Shown here in pieces: positions 9,789-18,405 of a DNA stretch of 54,993 nt. The position numbers and the translations under genes were made by a program. Every line of letters starts with the position of its first letter. Position 1 is the stretch's first letter. The notes beneath the pieces are model-generated. The model was not told the origin of the DNA and ran no database searches. It saw only the letters and a list, made by a program, of their open reading frames with translations. The DNA is from a virus: positions 1-54,993 of IMG/VR virus record IMGVR_UViG_3300045977_000377; one strand, 5' to 3'.

Positions 9789-10180
9789 CAGACCTCCCGC
9801 ATGCCGAGCGAGACCTCGCTCCGGCCGAGTTGATGCTGGTCGCTCCAGTGGCCGTCCCAGACCACGGTGTACCGGCCGAACGGCGACGAGCCGGTGGGAT
9901 CGGGCGTGAAGGGCGGCTGCGTCTCGCGCGGCAGATAGAAGTAGAACGGCTGTACGAGATGCGCCTTAAAGAACGTGTACAGGGATGTGTACTGCGGCCC
10001 GGTGACGCGCCGCGTGATGCGGAAGAAATGGCGCGGCGTGTCCTGCAGCTTCATCCGGTCGCTGGAGCCGTCCGGATACACGTTGACGAAGCTCTCGATG
10101 CGTAGCTCCTCCTGCAGGCCCGCGTAGAAGCCTGCCGGGATCACGTCGACCGGGTTCGCCGGTTGAATGTTGCCGGGCAT
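9785..10180 (-). CDS. Minor tail protein
   Basis: The gene encodes 131 aa, starting at ATG 10180 and overlapping the tail-tip start by four bases. The sequence is beta-rich with aromatic motifs (PRHFFRITRRVTGPQY, PFYFYLPRETQPPF). It occupies the place of lambda gpM, directly after the tape measure and before the L-like protein. A role in tail-tip assembly is inferred from order. I do not recognise catalytic residues or membrane segments. The 5' side is a 170-base gap holding a small plus-strand ORF. Confidence 0.75.
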   Translation of the reverse strand: MPGNIQPANPVDVIPAGFYAGLQEELRIESFVNVYPDGSSDRMKLQDTPRHFFRITRRVTGPQYTSLYTFFKAHLVQPFYFYLPRETQPPFTPDPTGSSPFGRYTVVWDGHWSDQHQLGRSEVSLGMREVW

Positions 10181-10231
10181 AATATGCGCGCTCTATAAAG
10201 TGCAATTCAGAACGTCGGGTAAAATGGTTTT

Positions 10232-10348
10232 ATGTCTAACGAACCAACAACGGACCAGAGGCTGACGGCCGCGAGCCGGTCCCTCGCCAAAAGCGCCGCC
10301 ATCCTCTTCGTAATCGCCATCGTGCTGTACCTGTACGCGAACTCGTAA
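10232..10348 (+). CDS. Possible 38-aa single-span membrane protein on the opposite strand
   Basis: An ORF of 38 codons runs from ATG 10232 to TAA 10348. It has a charged N-terminus (MSNEPTTDQRLTAASRS) and one clear hydrophobic segment (SAAILFVIAIVLYLYA). It fills the only gap in the tail operon and is the sole plus-strand ORF there. A weak -10-like taaaat precedes it, but no good Shine-Dalgarno is visible. It may be a small membrane protein, for example of holin or superinfection type, or chance. Function is not inferable. Confidence 0.35.
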   Translation: MSNEPTTDQRLTAASRSLAKSAAILFVIAIVLYLYANS

Positions 10349-10352
10349 GCCC

Positions 10353-13300
10353 TCACGCCAGCACCGTGCCCGGCTCCAGCAGAGCGCTCGTCTGCGCCTG
10401 CCTGCCTGCTCCCGATCTCGCCGCCAAGGTGTTCGACGCGCTCACCGCGCCGGGGCTGGAGCCGAGCACCTGCACCACCTGCCCGGCGAACAAGCTCGAC
10501 GCCTGCTGCGGATTCAACTGCAGGAAGAGCGGCCCTCCCTGATTGCCCGCGAACGCGGCCATCTGCGTGGTGGTGGTCCCGACGTACGGGTTCGACACCA
10601 GACGCCCGCCCGAGTACACCGGCTGAAGCTGGAGCCCTCCGGCCGCCGACTGCGCGAACGTCGCGCCGTACATCGGGCGCGGCAGGCCCGCCGTGCTCTG
10701 ACTCTTGGTGAGCGCGTACAGCCGCACCATGTCCTGCACCTCGGTGGAGAACACCGCCATGCGGAGGTCGCCGCCGTAGCGCTCCTTGGCGAGCTTCACG
10801 ATCTGCTCGCGCAGACCTCGATCCGACATGTCGATGCCGTAAGCCTGCTTGAGCAGCTTCCGCACCTTCTCGTCGTCGGTGTCATGGAACAGGCGCGCGA
10901 TGCCGACTCCCGCGCCGATTCCCGCGCCGATTAACAGACCGGCGGCCGCGCCGACCAACGCGCCGATTGGCCCTCCCATCGCGCCGATCATGAAGCCGAT
11001 GCCCGCCCCGGCGAGCGCGCCGCCGCCGATGTTCATCGCGAGTCCGGAGACGCCGCCGCGCTTCCAGCCTGCGGCGAGCAACCCGAGCCCGCCGCCCGTG
11101 GCCGCGCCCGCTCCGGCCAGCAATCCCGTCGCCCCGAAGGTTTGGGCGATTCCCCACCCGGCCGCCGCGCCGCCCAGGATGCCCATCGCGCCCGCGCGGA
11201 CGCCGCGCCGGTTGAGGCTCGACAGGAACATCGGCGCGCCGACCATCGAGGCGAGGCTCGCCATCCCTTTGCTGCCCATGACGGAGGCCAGCTTCTCGCG
11301 CGGCGTGGCGACCTCCCAGATCACCGACTCGCCGGTCGCGGTCTTGACCAGCCCGCCGATGCCGAAGGACGCGCGCAGATCTTTCAGGCCCTGCGCGAAG
11401 CCGCCGAAGCCTCGGCCGCCGCCACCGGCCGTCCCGGTTTGCCGCGCCGAGCCTGCGTCCGCGCTGCCGGTCCCGGCCATCTCGACGGCCGCGCGCCGGT
11501 CCCAGTCTGCCATCGCGGCGTCGGAGACGATCCTGGTCAGATCCCGGCCGACCACCTCGCCCATCTCCCGGTTGCGCGTCTGGACGCTAAAGTTGAGGTT
11601 TGATTGGGCGTTCTCAATACTGGTGATCTCCGGAGGCGAGCCCGCGCCGGGGAAGTACGGCGCCTTCCAGATGCCGCGCGGGAAGCCCACCTGGAAGCCG
11701 CCGAAGGCCGTGGTCAACTGCGCGGCGAGCGAGTTGGTGACCACGTTCCGGAGGACGCCCATCATGGTCCTGGTGATGAAGCTGCCGATGCTCGACCAGA
11801 CGCTCTTCGACTTGTCGAGCACGGCGTCCCACATGCCCTCCATGAAGCCCTTGATATTCGAGAAGAGTTGCTCCTGGTTCTGCAGGATGGCCTGATCGGT
11901 TTCCTGCCAACCCTTCAGCCGCGCCATCTGGTACTGCGTGTCGGCGTCGAGCCGGATGCGGTCGAACTGCTTCTGGTTGTACTCCTGAATTTCGAGGAAG
12001 CTCTTGCTCTGCTCGCCATAGAGCCGCTTGTAGAATGCGGTGTCCTCTTCAAGCGCAAGAAATTGCTCGTTGCGCTTGCCGATGATCTGATCCTCTTCCA
12101 TCTCGGTCACGCGCCGGATCACGTCCAGCCGCCCCGAGAGCGAGGTCTGCCGCTGCGCCTGCAGACGCGCGATACCCAGCGTGGCCGCCCGGTCGATCAC
12201 CGCGATGCGGTCCTGTAGCTCCTGCTCCATGCGTTGCCTGCGTTGGTCGAGGATCAGCGCGTTGGTCTCCTTCTCCTGATCGAGCGTCAGCTTCTGGATC
12301 TCATCGTTAAGCTGCACCGCGAGCGCCATGATCCGGCCGCCAAAGATCTCCTTCGCCGCAATCGTGTCTTCGTCAATCTGCTTCTGACTCGCTCCGGCCG
12401 CGCGCCCGGCGCGCACGATACCGGCGACTTCGAGTTGCATCTGTGTGTCGAGTTCCACCTGCTTGGCGATGATGTCGGCCTTGGCTTGCTGCTGCGTGGC
12501 GGCCGCGCGAACGGCCAGCACTCGTCTGCGGCCCGCGAAGGTCTCGTCCGGAATCACTTCGGCTTCCGCAACGGCAATCTGGCGGCGCGTGCGGTGGATC
12601 TCTTCGTAAGTGCGCCGGATGTCGCGCCGCGCTTCCTCGCGTTGCTTCTTCAACTCCGCGCCCACGTCGCTCCACAGAGCCCTCGCGTAATTGGCGGCGG
12701 CGGTCTGCACGTCCTTCTGGTTCTGCGCGGCTTCGATGTCGTTCTTCCTGGCCTCGTCGCTGGTCTCTTTCGAGAGCGCTTTGCGGTAGTCCGCGACTCC
12801 CTTCGCCATCTCCCCGAGCTTGCGGAAGTGGCCCGCGTAATCGTCCGTCAGCGCGCCGATGTTTTCCTTGCCCGCTTTCAGGTTGCGGGCGCGGGCCTCA
12901 TCGAGCGCCCGCTCGCTCTCTTCGAGTTGGCTCCTGATCGCTTCCGGGTTGGGCCTCATCGCCAGAGCCCGCCGCCGCGCGATTTCATCCGGCGTGACCG
13001 GCGTCACTACGGCCGCAGCGGCCGCCTTCTCCCGATCAGACATTTTGTTGTGCGCGTACCAGATCCATACCGCCGACGCGATGGCGCCGATCAGCGTGAC
13101 CCAGCCGACCGGCCCCATGCCGAGCAACGTGCCCGCGCCGATTGCCATGCCGCCCGCTCCGGCCGCGCCGAGCCCGAGCGTGGTGACTCCGGCGCCCGCT
13201 CCTGCGCCCGCCGCAGCGGCCGCGCCCGCCCCTGCCGCCGCCCTCGCTCCGGCCGCCGCCGCCGCCGCCGACACGGCCGCTTCAGCCGCAATCTTCGCGG

Positions 13301-14675
13301 CTTCATCCGCCGCCTTTCGCACGGCAATCTTCTCGGTCACCTCCTTGGCCGCTTCCCGCGCCGCCGCCCGCGCCGCCGTGCGTCTCGCGATGGTCTCGGC
13401 CGTGGCCTCCCCGATAGCCGACGCGGCTACCTCGGCCGCGACTTCCGAAGCCGCTTTAGCCGCCGCCTCCCGCGCGAGCTTGGACGCCGCCTGCTTCACC
13501 GCCACCTGCGCCGCCGCGTCGGCCGCCGCAGACGCCGCCGCCGTCGCCGCCGCCTTGGACGCCGCCTCGGTCGCGATGGCCTGCGCGCCAGCGGCCGCGC
13601 CCGCGAGCCCGAGCCCCTGGACGCCCGCGCCTGCGATGAGCTTGCCCGCCACGCCTCCGAGTTGCGAGCCCTTCAGCCACGTCACGGCCGCGCCGAATCC
13701 TTTGAAGCCGAGACCCAGGACGTTGAACACCTGCCCGAGCATCATGGCGGTCCCGGCGAACACGCCGACGGCGACGGCGACATCCTTGATCGGCCCCGGC
13801 AGCATGCCGAGCACCTTCACCAACTCCGTCGCGAGCTTCAGCATCTGCGTCATCATGTCGATGGAGTGGATGAATGCCGGGCCGAGATCGTCCTCGATCT
13901 GACCGGCCAGCTTCTTCGACGCGGAGCCGAGGCGATTCTGCGCCGCGCTGACCGTGTGCAGCGCTTCGCGCGCGGCGGCGCCCTCGTGCCCGGCCACGCC
14001 GACGGCGATGGCGAGCCGCATGAACTGCTGCGGATCGAGTTGCTTGATCTCGGACTTCATCGAGATCAGTTGTTTATTGAACGCCTCGGCCACCTTGGCC
14101 GGGAACGCGATGTTCGACGCGGCCGCGAGCCCCTGGATGCCCTTGGCCGAGGGCGCGAACATGGTGCCGATATTCCGCAGCACGTCGGCCATCGCCTTCG
14201 CGCCCTTCACCCCCTCTTCCGAGAAAGCGGTCGCCATGTCGAGGATGCGCTCGACCTCCTTGGTCAACTCCTCGGCAGGCACGCCCGCCGCGCGAAGCTC
14301 CATCGCCATCTTCCGCACTTCGCCGCCGGTCGAGCCGGTCCTGGCCGCCAACTCGCTGAACTTCTTCGCGTAGTCGGAGAGCCCGATCTCCGCAAGCTGC
14401 CGCTTCGCCCGGTTGACCTCCTCGCCCATCGCGACCATTTCCTTGGTGGTCTTCCAGATGCCGAGCGCGGCGACGGCGCGGCCCAGGCGCGCCATCTCGT
14501 CGGAGGCTTGCTCGACGGTGACGTTGACGCTCTTGATGCCTTTGACTGCCTGTTTGGTCGCCTTCTCGGACGTGGTCCCGATCTTGTCGATGTTCTTGTT
14601 GAGCGTGTCGATGTTCTTCTCCGCGTCTGCGGAGTCGAACTGGACATGCAGATAAATGCGATTGGCGGCGGCCAT
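10353..14675 (-). CDS. Tape measure protein
   Basis: This is the longest structural protein (1440 aa), placed directly after the tail chaperones. The N-terminal region (FDSADAEKNIDTLNKNIDKI) and the long helical content are typical of tape measures. Residues about 360-500 form an extremely Ala-rich helix, followed by a Gly/Ala hydrophobic stretch (about 500-540, GPVGWVTLIGAIASAVWIWY). A coiled-coil region follows at 640-900. Near the C-terminus a second glycine-zipper-like membrane stretch appears (GAGIGFMIGAMGGPIGALVG). The protein should set tail length and may help DNA pass the host membrane. Confidence 0.92.
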   Translation of the reverse strand: MAAANRIYLHVQFDSADAEKNIDTLNKNIDKIGTTSEKATKQAVKGIKSVNVTVEQASDEMARLGRAVAALGIWKTTKEMVAMGEEVNRAKRQLAEIGLSDYAKKFSELAARTGSTGGEVRKMAMELRAAGVPAEELTKEVERILDMATAFSEEGVKGAKAMADVLRNIGTMFAPSAKGIQGLAAASNIAFPAKVAEAFNKQLISMKSEIKQLDPQQFMRLAIAVGVAGHEGAAAREALHTVSAAQNRLGSASKKLAGQIEDDLGPAFIHSIDMMTQMLKLATELVKVLGMLPGPIKDVAVAVGVFAGTAMMLGQVFNVLGLGFKGFGAAVTWLKGSQLGGVAGKLIAGAGVQGLGLAGAAAGAQAIATEAASKAAATAAASAAADAAAQVAVKQAASKLAREAAAKAASEVAAEVAASAIGEATAETIARRTAARAAAREAAKEVTEKIAVRKAADEAAKIAAEAAVSAAAAAAGARAAAGAGAAAAAGAGAGAGVTTLGLGAAGAGGMAIGAGTLLGMGPVGWVTLIGAIASAVWIWYAHNKMSDREKAAAAAVVTPVTPDEIARRRALAMRPNPEAIRSQLEESERALDEARARNLKAGKENIGALTDDYAGHFRKLGEMAKGVADYRKALSKETSDEARKNDIEAAQNQKDVQTAAANYARALWSDVGAELKKQREEARRDIRRTYEEIHRTRRQIAVAEAEVIPDETFAGRRRVLAVRAAATQQQAKADIIAKQVELDTQMQLEVAGIVRAGRAAGASQKQIDEDTIAAKEIFGGRIMALAVQLNDEIQKLTLDQEKETNALILDQRRQRMEQELQDRIAVIDRAATLGIARLQAQRQTSLSGRLDVIRRVTEMEEDQIIGKRNEQFLALEEDTAFYKRLYGEQSKSFLEIQEYNQKQFDRIRLDADTQYQMARLKGWQETDQAILQNQEQLFSNIKGFMEGMWDAVLDKSKSVWSSIGSFITRTMMGVLRNVVTNSLAAQLTTAFGGFQVGFPRGIWKAPYFPGAGSPPEITSIENAQSNLNFSVQTRNREMGEVVGRDLTRIVSDAAMADWDRRAAVEMAGTGSADAGSARQTGTAGGGGRGFGGFAQGLKDLRASFGIGGLVKTATGESVIWEVATPREKLASVMGSKGMASLASMVGAPMFLSSLNRRGVRAGAMGILGGAAAGWGIAQTFGATGLLAGAGAATGGGLGLLAAGWKRGGVSGLAMNIGGGALAGAGIGFMIGAMGGPIGALVGAAAGLLIGAGIGAGVGIARLFHDTDDEKVRKLLKQAYGIDMSDRGLREQIVKLAKERYGGDLRMAVFSTEVQDMVRLYALTKSQSTAGLPRPMYGATFAQSAAGGLQLQPVYSGGRLVSNPYVGTTTTQMAAFAGNQGGPLFLQLNPQQASSLFAGQVVQVLGSSPGAVSASNTLAARSGAGRQAQTSALLEPGTVLA

Positions 14676-14678
14676 CGG

Positions 14679-14984
14679 TCAGTCTCGCTTTTGGCCTTTG
14701 CGGATCTCTTCGGCCTGGAACTTGTCGCGCTCTTCAGTCAACTGCCGGAGGAGCAGAAACACCGGGTAGGGAATCTCGTCCAGGCGCACCGTGATTCCCG
14801 CCTGCAGGGAGAAGTCGAGGTCGATTGTCGATTGAATGATCAGCCCGCCCGGCGACCCCAAATATTCGAGGAGCGCTTGCTGCGGGCAACCCTCGCACGG
14901 CAGCGCGGAAGGCCCGGCGCCGGGCTCCAGGTTCAGCACTTCGGGACAGTTCGCGGGCGAGGGACAGAGAGCGCTCTGTCGCAT
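14679..14984 (-). CDS. Tail assembly chaperone T region, made as a G-T frameshift fusion
   Basis: From ATG 14984 this frame gives 101 aa, but it is open upstream to 15041. There it joins the G gene through a -1 slip at AAATTTT (15041-15047), adding 19 codons that begin LIGGDWPEQPSPR. The predicted fusion is 204 + 120 = 324 aa. The T part has four cysteines (CPSPANCP, CEGCP) that could bind metal. By analogy with lambda gpGT it should link G to the tape measure during tail assembly and be absent from the virion. The frameshift is an inference from strong sequence signals. Confidence 0.82.
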   Translation of the reverse strand: MRQSALCPSPANCPEVLNLEPGAGPSALPCEGCPQQALLEYLGSPGGLIIQSTIDLDFSLQAGITVRLDEIPYPVFLLLRQLTEERDKFQAEEIRKGQKRD

Positions 14985-15009
14985 CAGGCGATTGAAGACG
15001 AATCGAGGC

Positions 15010-15047
15010 GAAGGTTGCTCCGGCCAATCCCCGCCGATTAAAAATTT
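15010..15047 (-). promoter_or_regulatory. Programmed -1 ribosomal frameshift signal of G/T
   Basis: Read on the minus strand, GC-A-AAT-TTT-TAA contains the canonical X-XXY-YYZ heptamer AAATTTT at 15047-15041, followed at once by the zero-frame stop. Five bases downstream a stem can form (GGCG GG GATTG / CAACC TT CGCC, with G-U pairs and one mismatch). The -1 frame is open into the T ORF. Spacing and order match known tail-chaperone frameshift sites. Confidence 0.8.
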
Positions 15048-15652
15048 GCGTCATCGGACCTCGGCCCGAGCGCCCGGTCGATGTGCTCGATCACCGCCCG
15101 GATGGCGGCGTCCTTGTGCAGCGCGGGAATGCCGTTGGCGTAATCCTCGCTGCGGCCGCCGCATTGATCGTAGAGCCGCGCGCCCGCGTCGGCCGTGGTG
15201 CGAAGCTCCTGCTGGTTGAAGGGCAGATCGATCAGCCGGAAGGCCGACCGGCGGAAGGAGAGCACCTGATCGGCCGTCGGGATCTTCATGTGATGGATCG
15301 CGCGGCCGGTCATGACGCTCATCTCGACCGCCGCCTCGCCGCCGTCGATGGACACGTCGTACACGTCCGCGACCGAGAGCGCTTCGAGCACCTTCGACGC
15401 CTCGGCGGGCGTCATGTCGGGCGCGCCGTTGAGCGCGATGGTCTTGTAGAGTTTCACGTCCGCTTCGCCGGGCTCGGGCGGGACGGTCTCGCTCATGCCC
15501 CGGCCGAGCCTGCGGATGATGATCTTGCGCGAGCGCGAGCGCGCCGACCACTCCTCGTCCGTCGGGTAGCGGAGCAGCACTTCCTGCTCCGCGCCGCCGG
15601 TCGACGCCAGTCGCGCCGGAATCGCGATTTCTGCTTTCGAGTCGAATTTCAC
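15038..15652 (-). CDS. Tail assembly chaperone G
   Basis: The protein has 204 aa, starting at ATG 15652. It sits between the major tail protein and the tape measure, the universal place of the G chaperone. It opens with MKFDSKAEIAIPARL and ends GPRSDDANF, where the last codons A-AAT-TTT-TAA form a slippery site. Most ribosomes should stop here and make G alone. A minority should slip by -1 and make G-T. The sequence is soluble and mixed alpha/beta, with no enzyme motif. Confidence 0.82.
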   Translation of the reverse strand: MKFDSKAEIAIPARLASTGGAEQEVLLRYPTDEEWSARSRSRKIIIRRLGRGMSETVPPEPGEADVKLYKTIALNGAPDMTPAEASKVLEALSVADVYDVSIDGGEAAVEMSVMTGRAIHHMKIPTADQVLSFRRSAFRLIDLPFNQQELRTTADAGARLYDQCGGRSEDYANGIPALHKDAAIRAVIEHIDRALGPRSDDANF

Positions 15653-15668
15653 GGTTGGCCTCTTCTGT

Positions 15669-15821
15669 CTAACCTCGACCGCTGACGATCCACGCCAGCG
15701 TCAGTAATGCGAGCCCGGCGGCCGTCCAGTTGATGGACCGACCGGCGGGCCACTGCGCGTTGACCGTGCCGATGAGGAACATCAGCAAGGCCAGGAGAAC
15801 GAAGATCAATGTGAGCGGCAT
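15669..15821 (-). CDS. Small two-span membrane protein (50 aa)
   Basis: A 51-codon gene (ATG 15821, TAG 15669) lies behind a strong ribosome site (gggaaggaggcggcc). It has two hydrophobic segments, LTLIFVLLALLMFLIGTV and a second one around GLALLTLAWIVSG, separated by a short polar turn (QWPAGRSIN). It sits between the major tail gene and chaperone G, a spot where an extra gene is unusual. The topology would suit a small holin-like or superinfection-exclusion protein, but nothing ties it to lysis. It is likely real because of the ribosome site and tight packing. Confidence 0.65.
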   Translation of the reverse strand: MPLTLIFVLLALLMFLIGTVNAQWPAGRSINWTAAGLALLTLAWIVSGRG

Positions 15822-15854
15822 GGCCGCCTCCCTTCCCTTTTCACTCGTCGCGCG

Positions 15855-16982
15855 TCAGAGCCCGAGGATGCCGTCCTTCTCGGTGGTCGCGCTCATCGTG
15901 ATGTAGTCGCCCGTAGGCGGCTTGAGCCCGGTCACCGTGCAGTCGACGGTGACGATGCCGTCGGCCTCGCCGTTCACCACCGCGCTGAAGACCGCGCGCG
16001 GATAGCTGATCGAGAAGCCGTGCTTGGCCGGTCCCGCGCCGATCTGCGCGCCCTCGACGGAGACCGTGGCTGGCCCCTCGGTCTGCGGTTGCGCCATCAG
16101 CGCGGCGTATTCGGGCGAGCCCTTGAGCGCTCGCGCGACGAAGCGCAGCGAGGACTCGCGCATGCCGTACTCCATGCGTCCGCGAATCGCGTAGCCGTTC
16201 TGCGTGCCCGAGCCGGGATAGAGGCCCGAGGGCAGGCGCACGTTGTTGTTCCAGCGGAATTCGAGCGAGATGAAGCTCGCCGTCAGCACGTAGTCCTGGC
16301 CGACGATATTGATCGACGCGGACGCCGCGTTGAGGAAGTGCTCGGTCTCGACCGTCGGCCACGGGGTGTAGCCCGAGGGGTTCTCCGCTTTGCCCGTGCC
16401 GACGCAGTTGACCGAGACGCGGCAGTTGGCGCGGCCCGGCCCGCTCTCCATGGTGAGCGTCCAGTCGTTCACCACGAGCCCGATGAGAGCCCGGTCGACC
16501 ACCGATTCGGGCGGCGTGCGGATCTGCTCGGCGTAAGTAAACGGCGGCAGGTTGATGCAGTTCACCACCGGATCGGACGGCACGGCCGCGTAGGTGAAGC
16601 CCGAGCCCGCCGAGCCGCTCTTGGTCGCCTTGCCCGTCGAGAACGAAAACAGCCACGCCATGAACTCCGAGGAGCAGTACTTCTCGATGGTGACGGCCGT
16701 GTCGATGCTCGTCGGGAAGGTGGCGGTCGGGAACTCGTCGCCTTTGCCGATGTCGTTGGCGTCGGTCTCGTTGACCGGCGTGACGGTGGCGAGCGCCGGG
16801 TTCGTCTTGGTGAGACTCCAGATCTCGGCCAGCGTGTTCTTCGTCGGCAGATCGGCCTGCGGCTTGAACCCGAACGCGATTTTCGTCTCGCGCACGTTGG
16901 CCGGGCAGTTCGCTACCACGAGCAATTCCGGCCCGCCGGGCTGCTGCGGTTCGACGGGAGCTAGGGGCGGTTTAGTAGCCAT
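15855..16982 (-). CDS. Major tail (tube) protein
   Basis: A 375-aa protein whose ATG overlaps the stop of the preceding tail-completion gene (TAATG). It lies one small gene upstream of the G/G-T chaperones, as expected for the tail tube subunit. The sequence is beta-rich with a T/S/G-rich composition and a possible Ig-like C-terminal part (VNGEADGIVTVDCTVTGLKP). It polymerises into the tail tube around the tape measure. Assignment rests on gene order, length and composition rather than on a diagnostic motif. Confidence 0.82.
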   Translation of the reverse strand: MATKPPLAPVEPQQPGGPELLVVANCPANVRETKIAFGFKPQADLPTKNTLAEIWSLTKTNPALATVTPVNETDANDIGKGDEFPTATFPTSIDTAVTIEKYCSSEFMAWLFSFSTGKATKSGSAGSGFTYAAVPSDPVVNCINLPPFTYAEQIRTPPESVVDRALIGLVVNDWTLTMESGPGRANCRVSVNCVGTGKAENPSGYTPWPTVETEHFLNAASASINIVGQDYVLTASFISLEFRWNNNVRLPSGLYPGSGTQNGYAIRGRMEYGMRESSLRFVARALKGSPEYAALMAQPQTEGPATVSVEGAQIGAGPAKHGFSISYPRAVFSAVVNGEADGIVTVDCTVTGLKPPTGDYITMSATTEKDGILGL

Positions 16983-17446
16983 TATGGATCTCCTGACTCT
17001 TGCGTTTCGGTTTCGATCACAAACAGATCGATCTGCTCCGGGTCCGTCTCGCGCTTCACGTTCGCGATGACGGTGCGGATCACGCCCGGCATGATGGGGC
17101 AGTAGTGCCAGCGTTGCGTGTCGCCGGGATCGGGCACGCCGTTCACGATCAGCCGCGCGAGCGTGTAGGGCGACTGCCCGCGTTGCGCCCGCAGGTAGAG
17201 GCTCGCGTAATGCGTGGTCTGCACGATGCCGCCGTCCCCGGCTTCGAGCGGCGCCTCGTTCCAGACCACCATCACCGAGCCCGGCCGCTGGCTGTACTTG
17301 GCGGCCTCGACCCTATTCGCGAGCGGCTGGAGATCGATGTACCCGAAGATCGACGCGGGCTCCGGCGGATCGAGCGCCGCGACCAGCGGCGGGATGCGCC
17401 GCAGCACGTCGACCATCGCGTTGGTGAATTCGATCAGATCGATCAT
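16982..17446 (-). CDS. Tail terminator / completion protein (gpU-like position)
   Basis: The product has 154 aa from ATG 17446, which overlaps the upstream stop by four bases (ATGA). A longer frame running to 18031 reads through other genes and is not used. The N-terminus MIDLIEFTNAMVDVLRRIPP followed by beta-rich sequence (YASLYLRAQRGQSPYTLARL) fits small neck or terminator proteins that cap the tail tube. The gene order portal-capsid-neck-tail supports this. The precise family is not certain. Confidence 0.7.
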   Translation of the reverse strand: MIDLIEFTNAMVDVLRRIPPLVAALDPPEPASIFGYIDLQPLANRVEAAKYSQRPGSVMVVWNEAPLEAGDGGIVQTTHYASLYLRAQRGQSPYTLARLIVNGVPDPGDTQRWHYCPIMPGVIRTVIANVKRETDPEQIDLFVIETETQESGDP

Positions 17447-17895
17447 CGCGTCTGTCCGCTGAGTGGAATCCAGGCCGACTTCAGATACTGGCCGTATTCC
17501 TTCTTCGCGTCCTTGAACAGGGCCGACTGCTCCGGCCCCGAGAAGCCGATCATGTGCTCGTACTTGTCCTGGCCGCGCGCGTGCTCGCGGCCGATGCGGG
17601 ACGTGTTCTCGGCGCGGATCTCCTTGCCGATGGCCTTCCGCAGGAGGAAGTTTTCGATCATCACGCCCGAGAGATGGTTGTCGCGATACTGCGTTCCGCC
17701 GCCGCGAATCCGTTTCTTGATGAACACGTACTTCTTCGAGAGCGGCTTGGCTTCGTTGCCGGATGCGTTCTTGTGCGCGGCCCAGCGGGCCTTCTGGCGC
17801 GCGACCATCTCCTTGCCGATGCGCGTCATCTGGCCGTTGTCGAGCTTCGGCTTCTTGATGTGGCCGCTGCGCTTCACCTTGATCTTGACCGGCAT
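17443..17895 (-). CDS. Neck / tail-completion protein (gp10/gpZ-like position)
   Basis: A 150-aa, very basic protein (MPVKIKVKRSGHIKKPKL). It overlaps both neighbours by 1-4 bases (start 17895, stop 17443). Conserved-looking features include a basic helix (IGKEMVARQKARWAAHKN) and HMIGFSGPEQ. It lies in the head-tail joining block, where HK97 gp10-like or virion-morphogenesis proteins of this size are found, and probably acts in the connector or at tail completion. I cannot separate these families by eye. Confidence 0.65.
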   Translation of the reverse strand: MPVKIKVKRSGHIKKPKLDNGQMTRIGKEMVARQKARWAAHKNASGNEAKPLSKKYVFIKKRIRGGGTQYRDNHLSGVMIENFLLRKAIGKEIRAENTSRIGREHARGQDKYEHMIGFSGPEQSALFKDAKKEYGQYLKSAWIPLSGQTR

Positions 17896-18392
17896 CAGGA
17901 CGCCTCCGAGTTGGCTTGCAGCACCACTCTCGAAACGCCGTAGGGCAGCGCGTCGACGCGCACCACGTCGTACTCGATCCCTCCGGCCGCGACCACGTCT
18001 CCGAGCGCGGGCGGGCGCGGGAGATCGTCATGCTTGATGTGCGCGTGCGAGTAGCGGCCGGGCGAGAGTTCCTCGCCCTCGACGCCTTCGATCCAGAGGA
18101 TCGAGATGGGGAAAACCTGCGTGTCGTCCCCGTCGATCCAGTAGTCCACGATGCGCTCGAATTCGCCCATCAGCGCGGACCAGAGCATCGGCACATGCGC
18201 TCCGGCGAAGCGGCTGACGAACGTCCCGCCGGAGTCGGACAAGGACTCGGCCAACGCCGGGTCTCCCGCCGCGCGAATTCCGGCCAGTATTGGCGACAGA
18301 CCGGAAATCGCGCTGACACGGGGATTCGCCGCGCGTCCCGCCTGACGCTTCGACAAAGCCGAGAAAGGCCCGACGAACGGGTTGCTCCGCAT
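17895..18392 (-). CDS. Head-tail joining protein
   Basis: A 165-aa protein directly after the major capsid gene, in the position of lambda FII or other head-tail connectors. The N-terminal half is small and Ala/Ser rich. The C-terminal half is beta-rich and ends GIEYDVVRVDALPYGVSRVV, a pattern common in connector proteins that form rings under the portal. ATG 18392 is 13 bases from the capsid stop. Function is inferred from place and fold-like composition. Confidence 0.65.
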   Translation of the reverse strand: MRSNPFVGPFSALSKRQAGRAANPRVSAISGLSPILAGIRAAGDPALAESLSDSGGTFVSRFAGAHVPMLWSALMGEFERIVDYWIDGDDTQVFPISILWIEGVEGEELSPGRYSHAHIKHDDLPRPPALGDVVAAGGIEYDVVRVDALPYGVSRVVLQANSEAS

Positions 18393-18405
18393 GGCCCGGC
18401 CTCCC

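Noticed and set aside
12234-15041. A 935-codon plus-strand open frame opposite the tape measure and tail chaperone genes
   Set aside because: It is Arg/Gly/His-rich with no recognisable domain, and lies antisense to a well-supported gene in GC-rich DNA, where such shadow frames are common.
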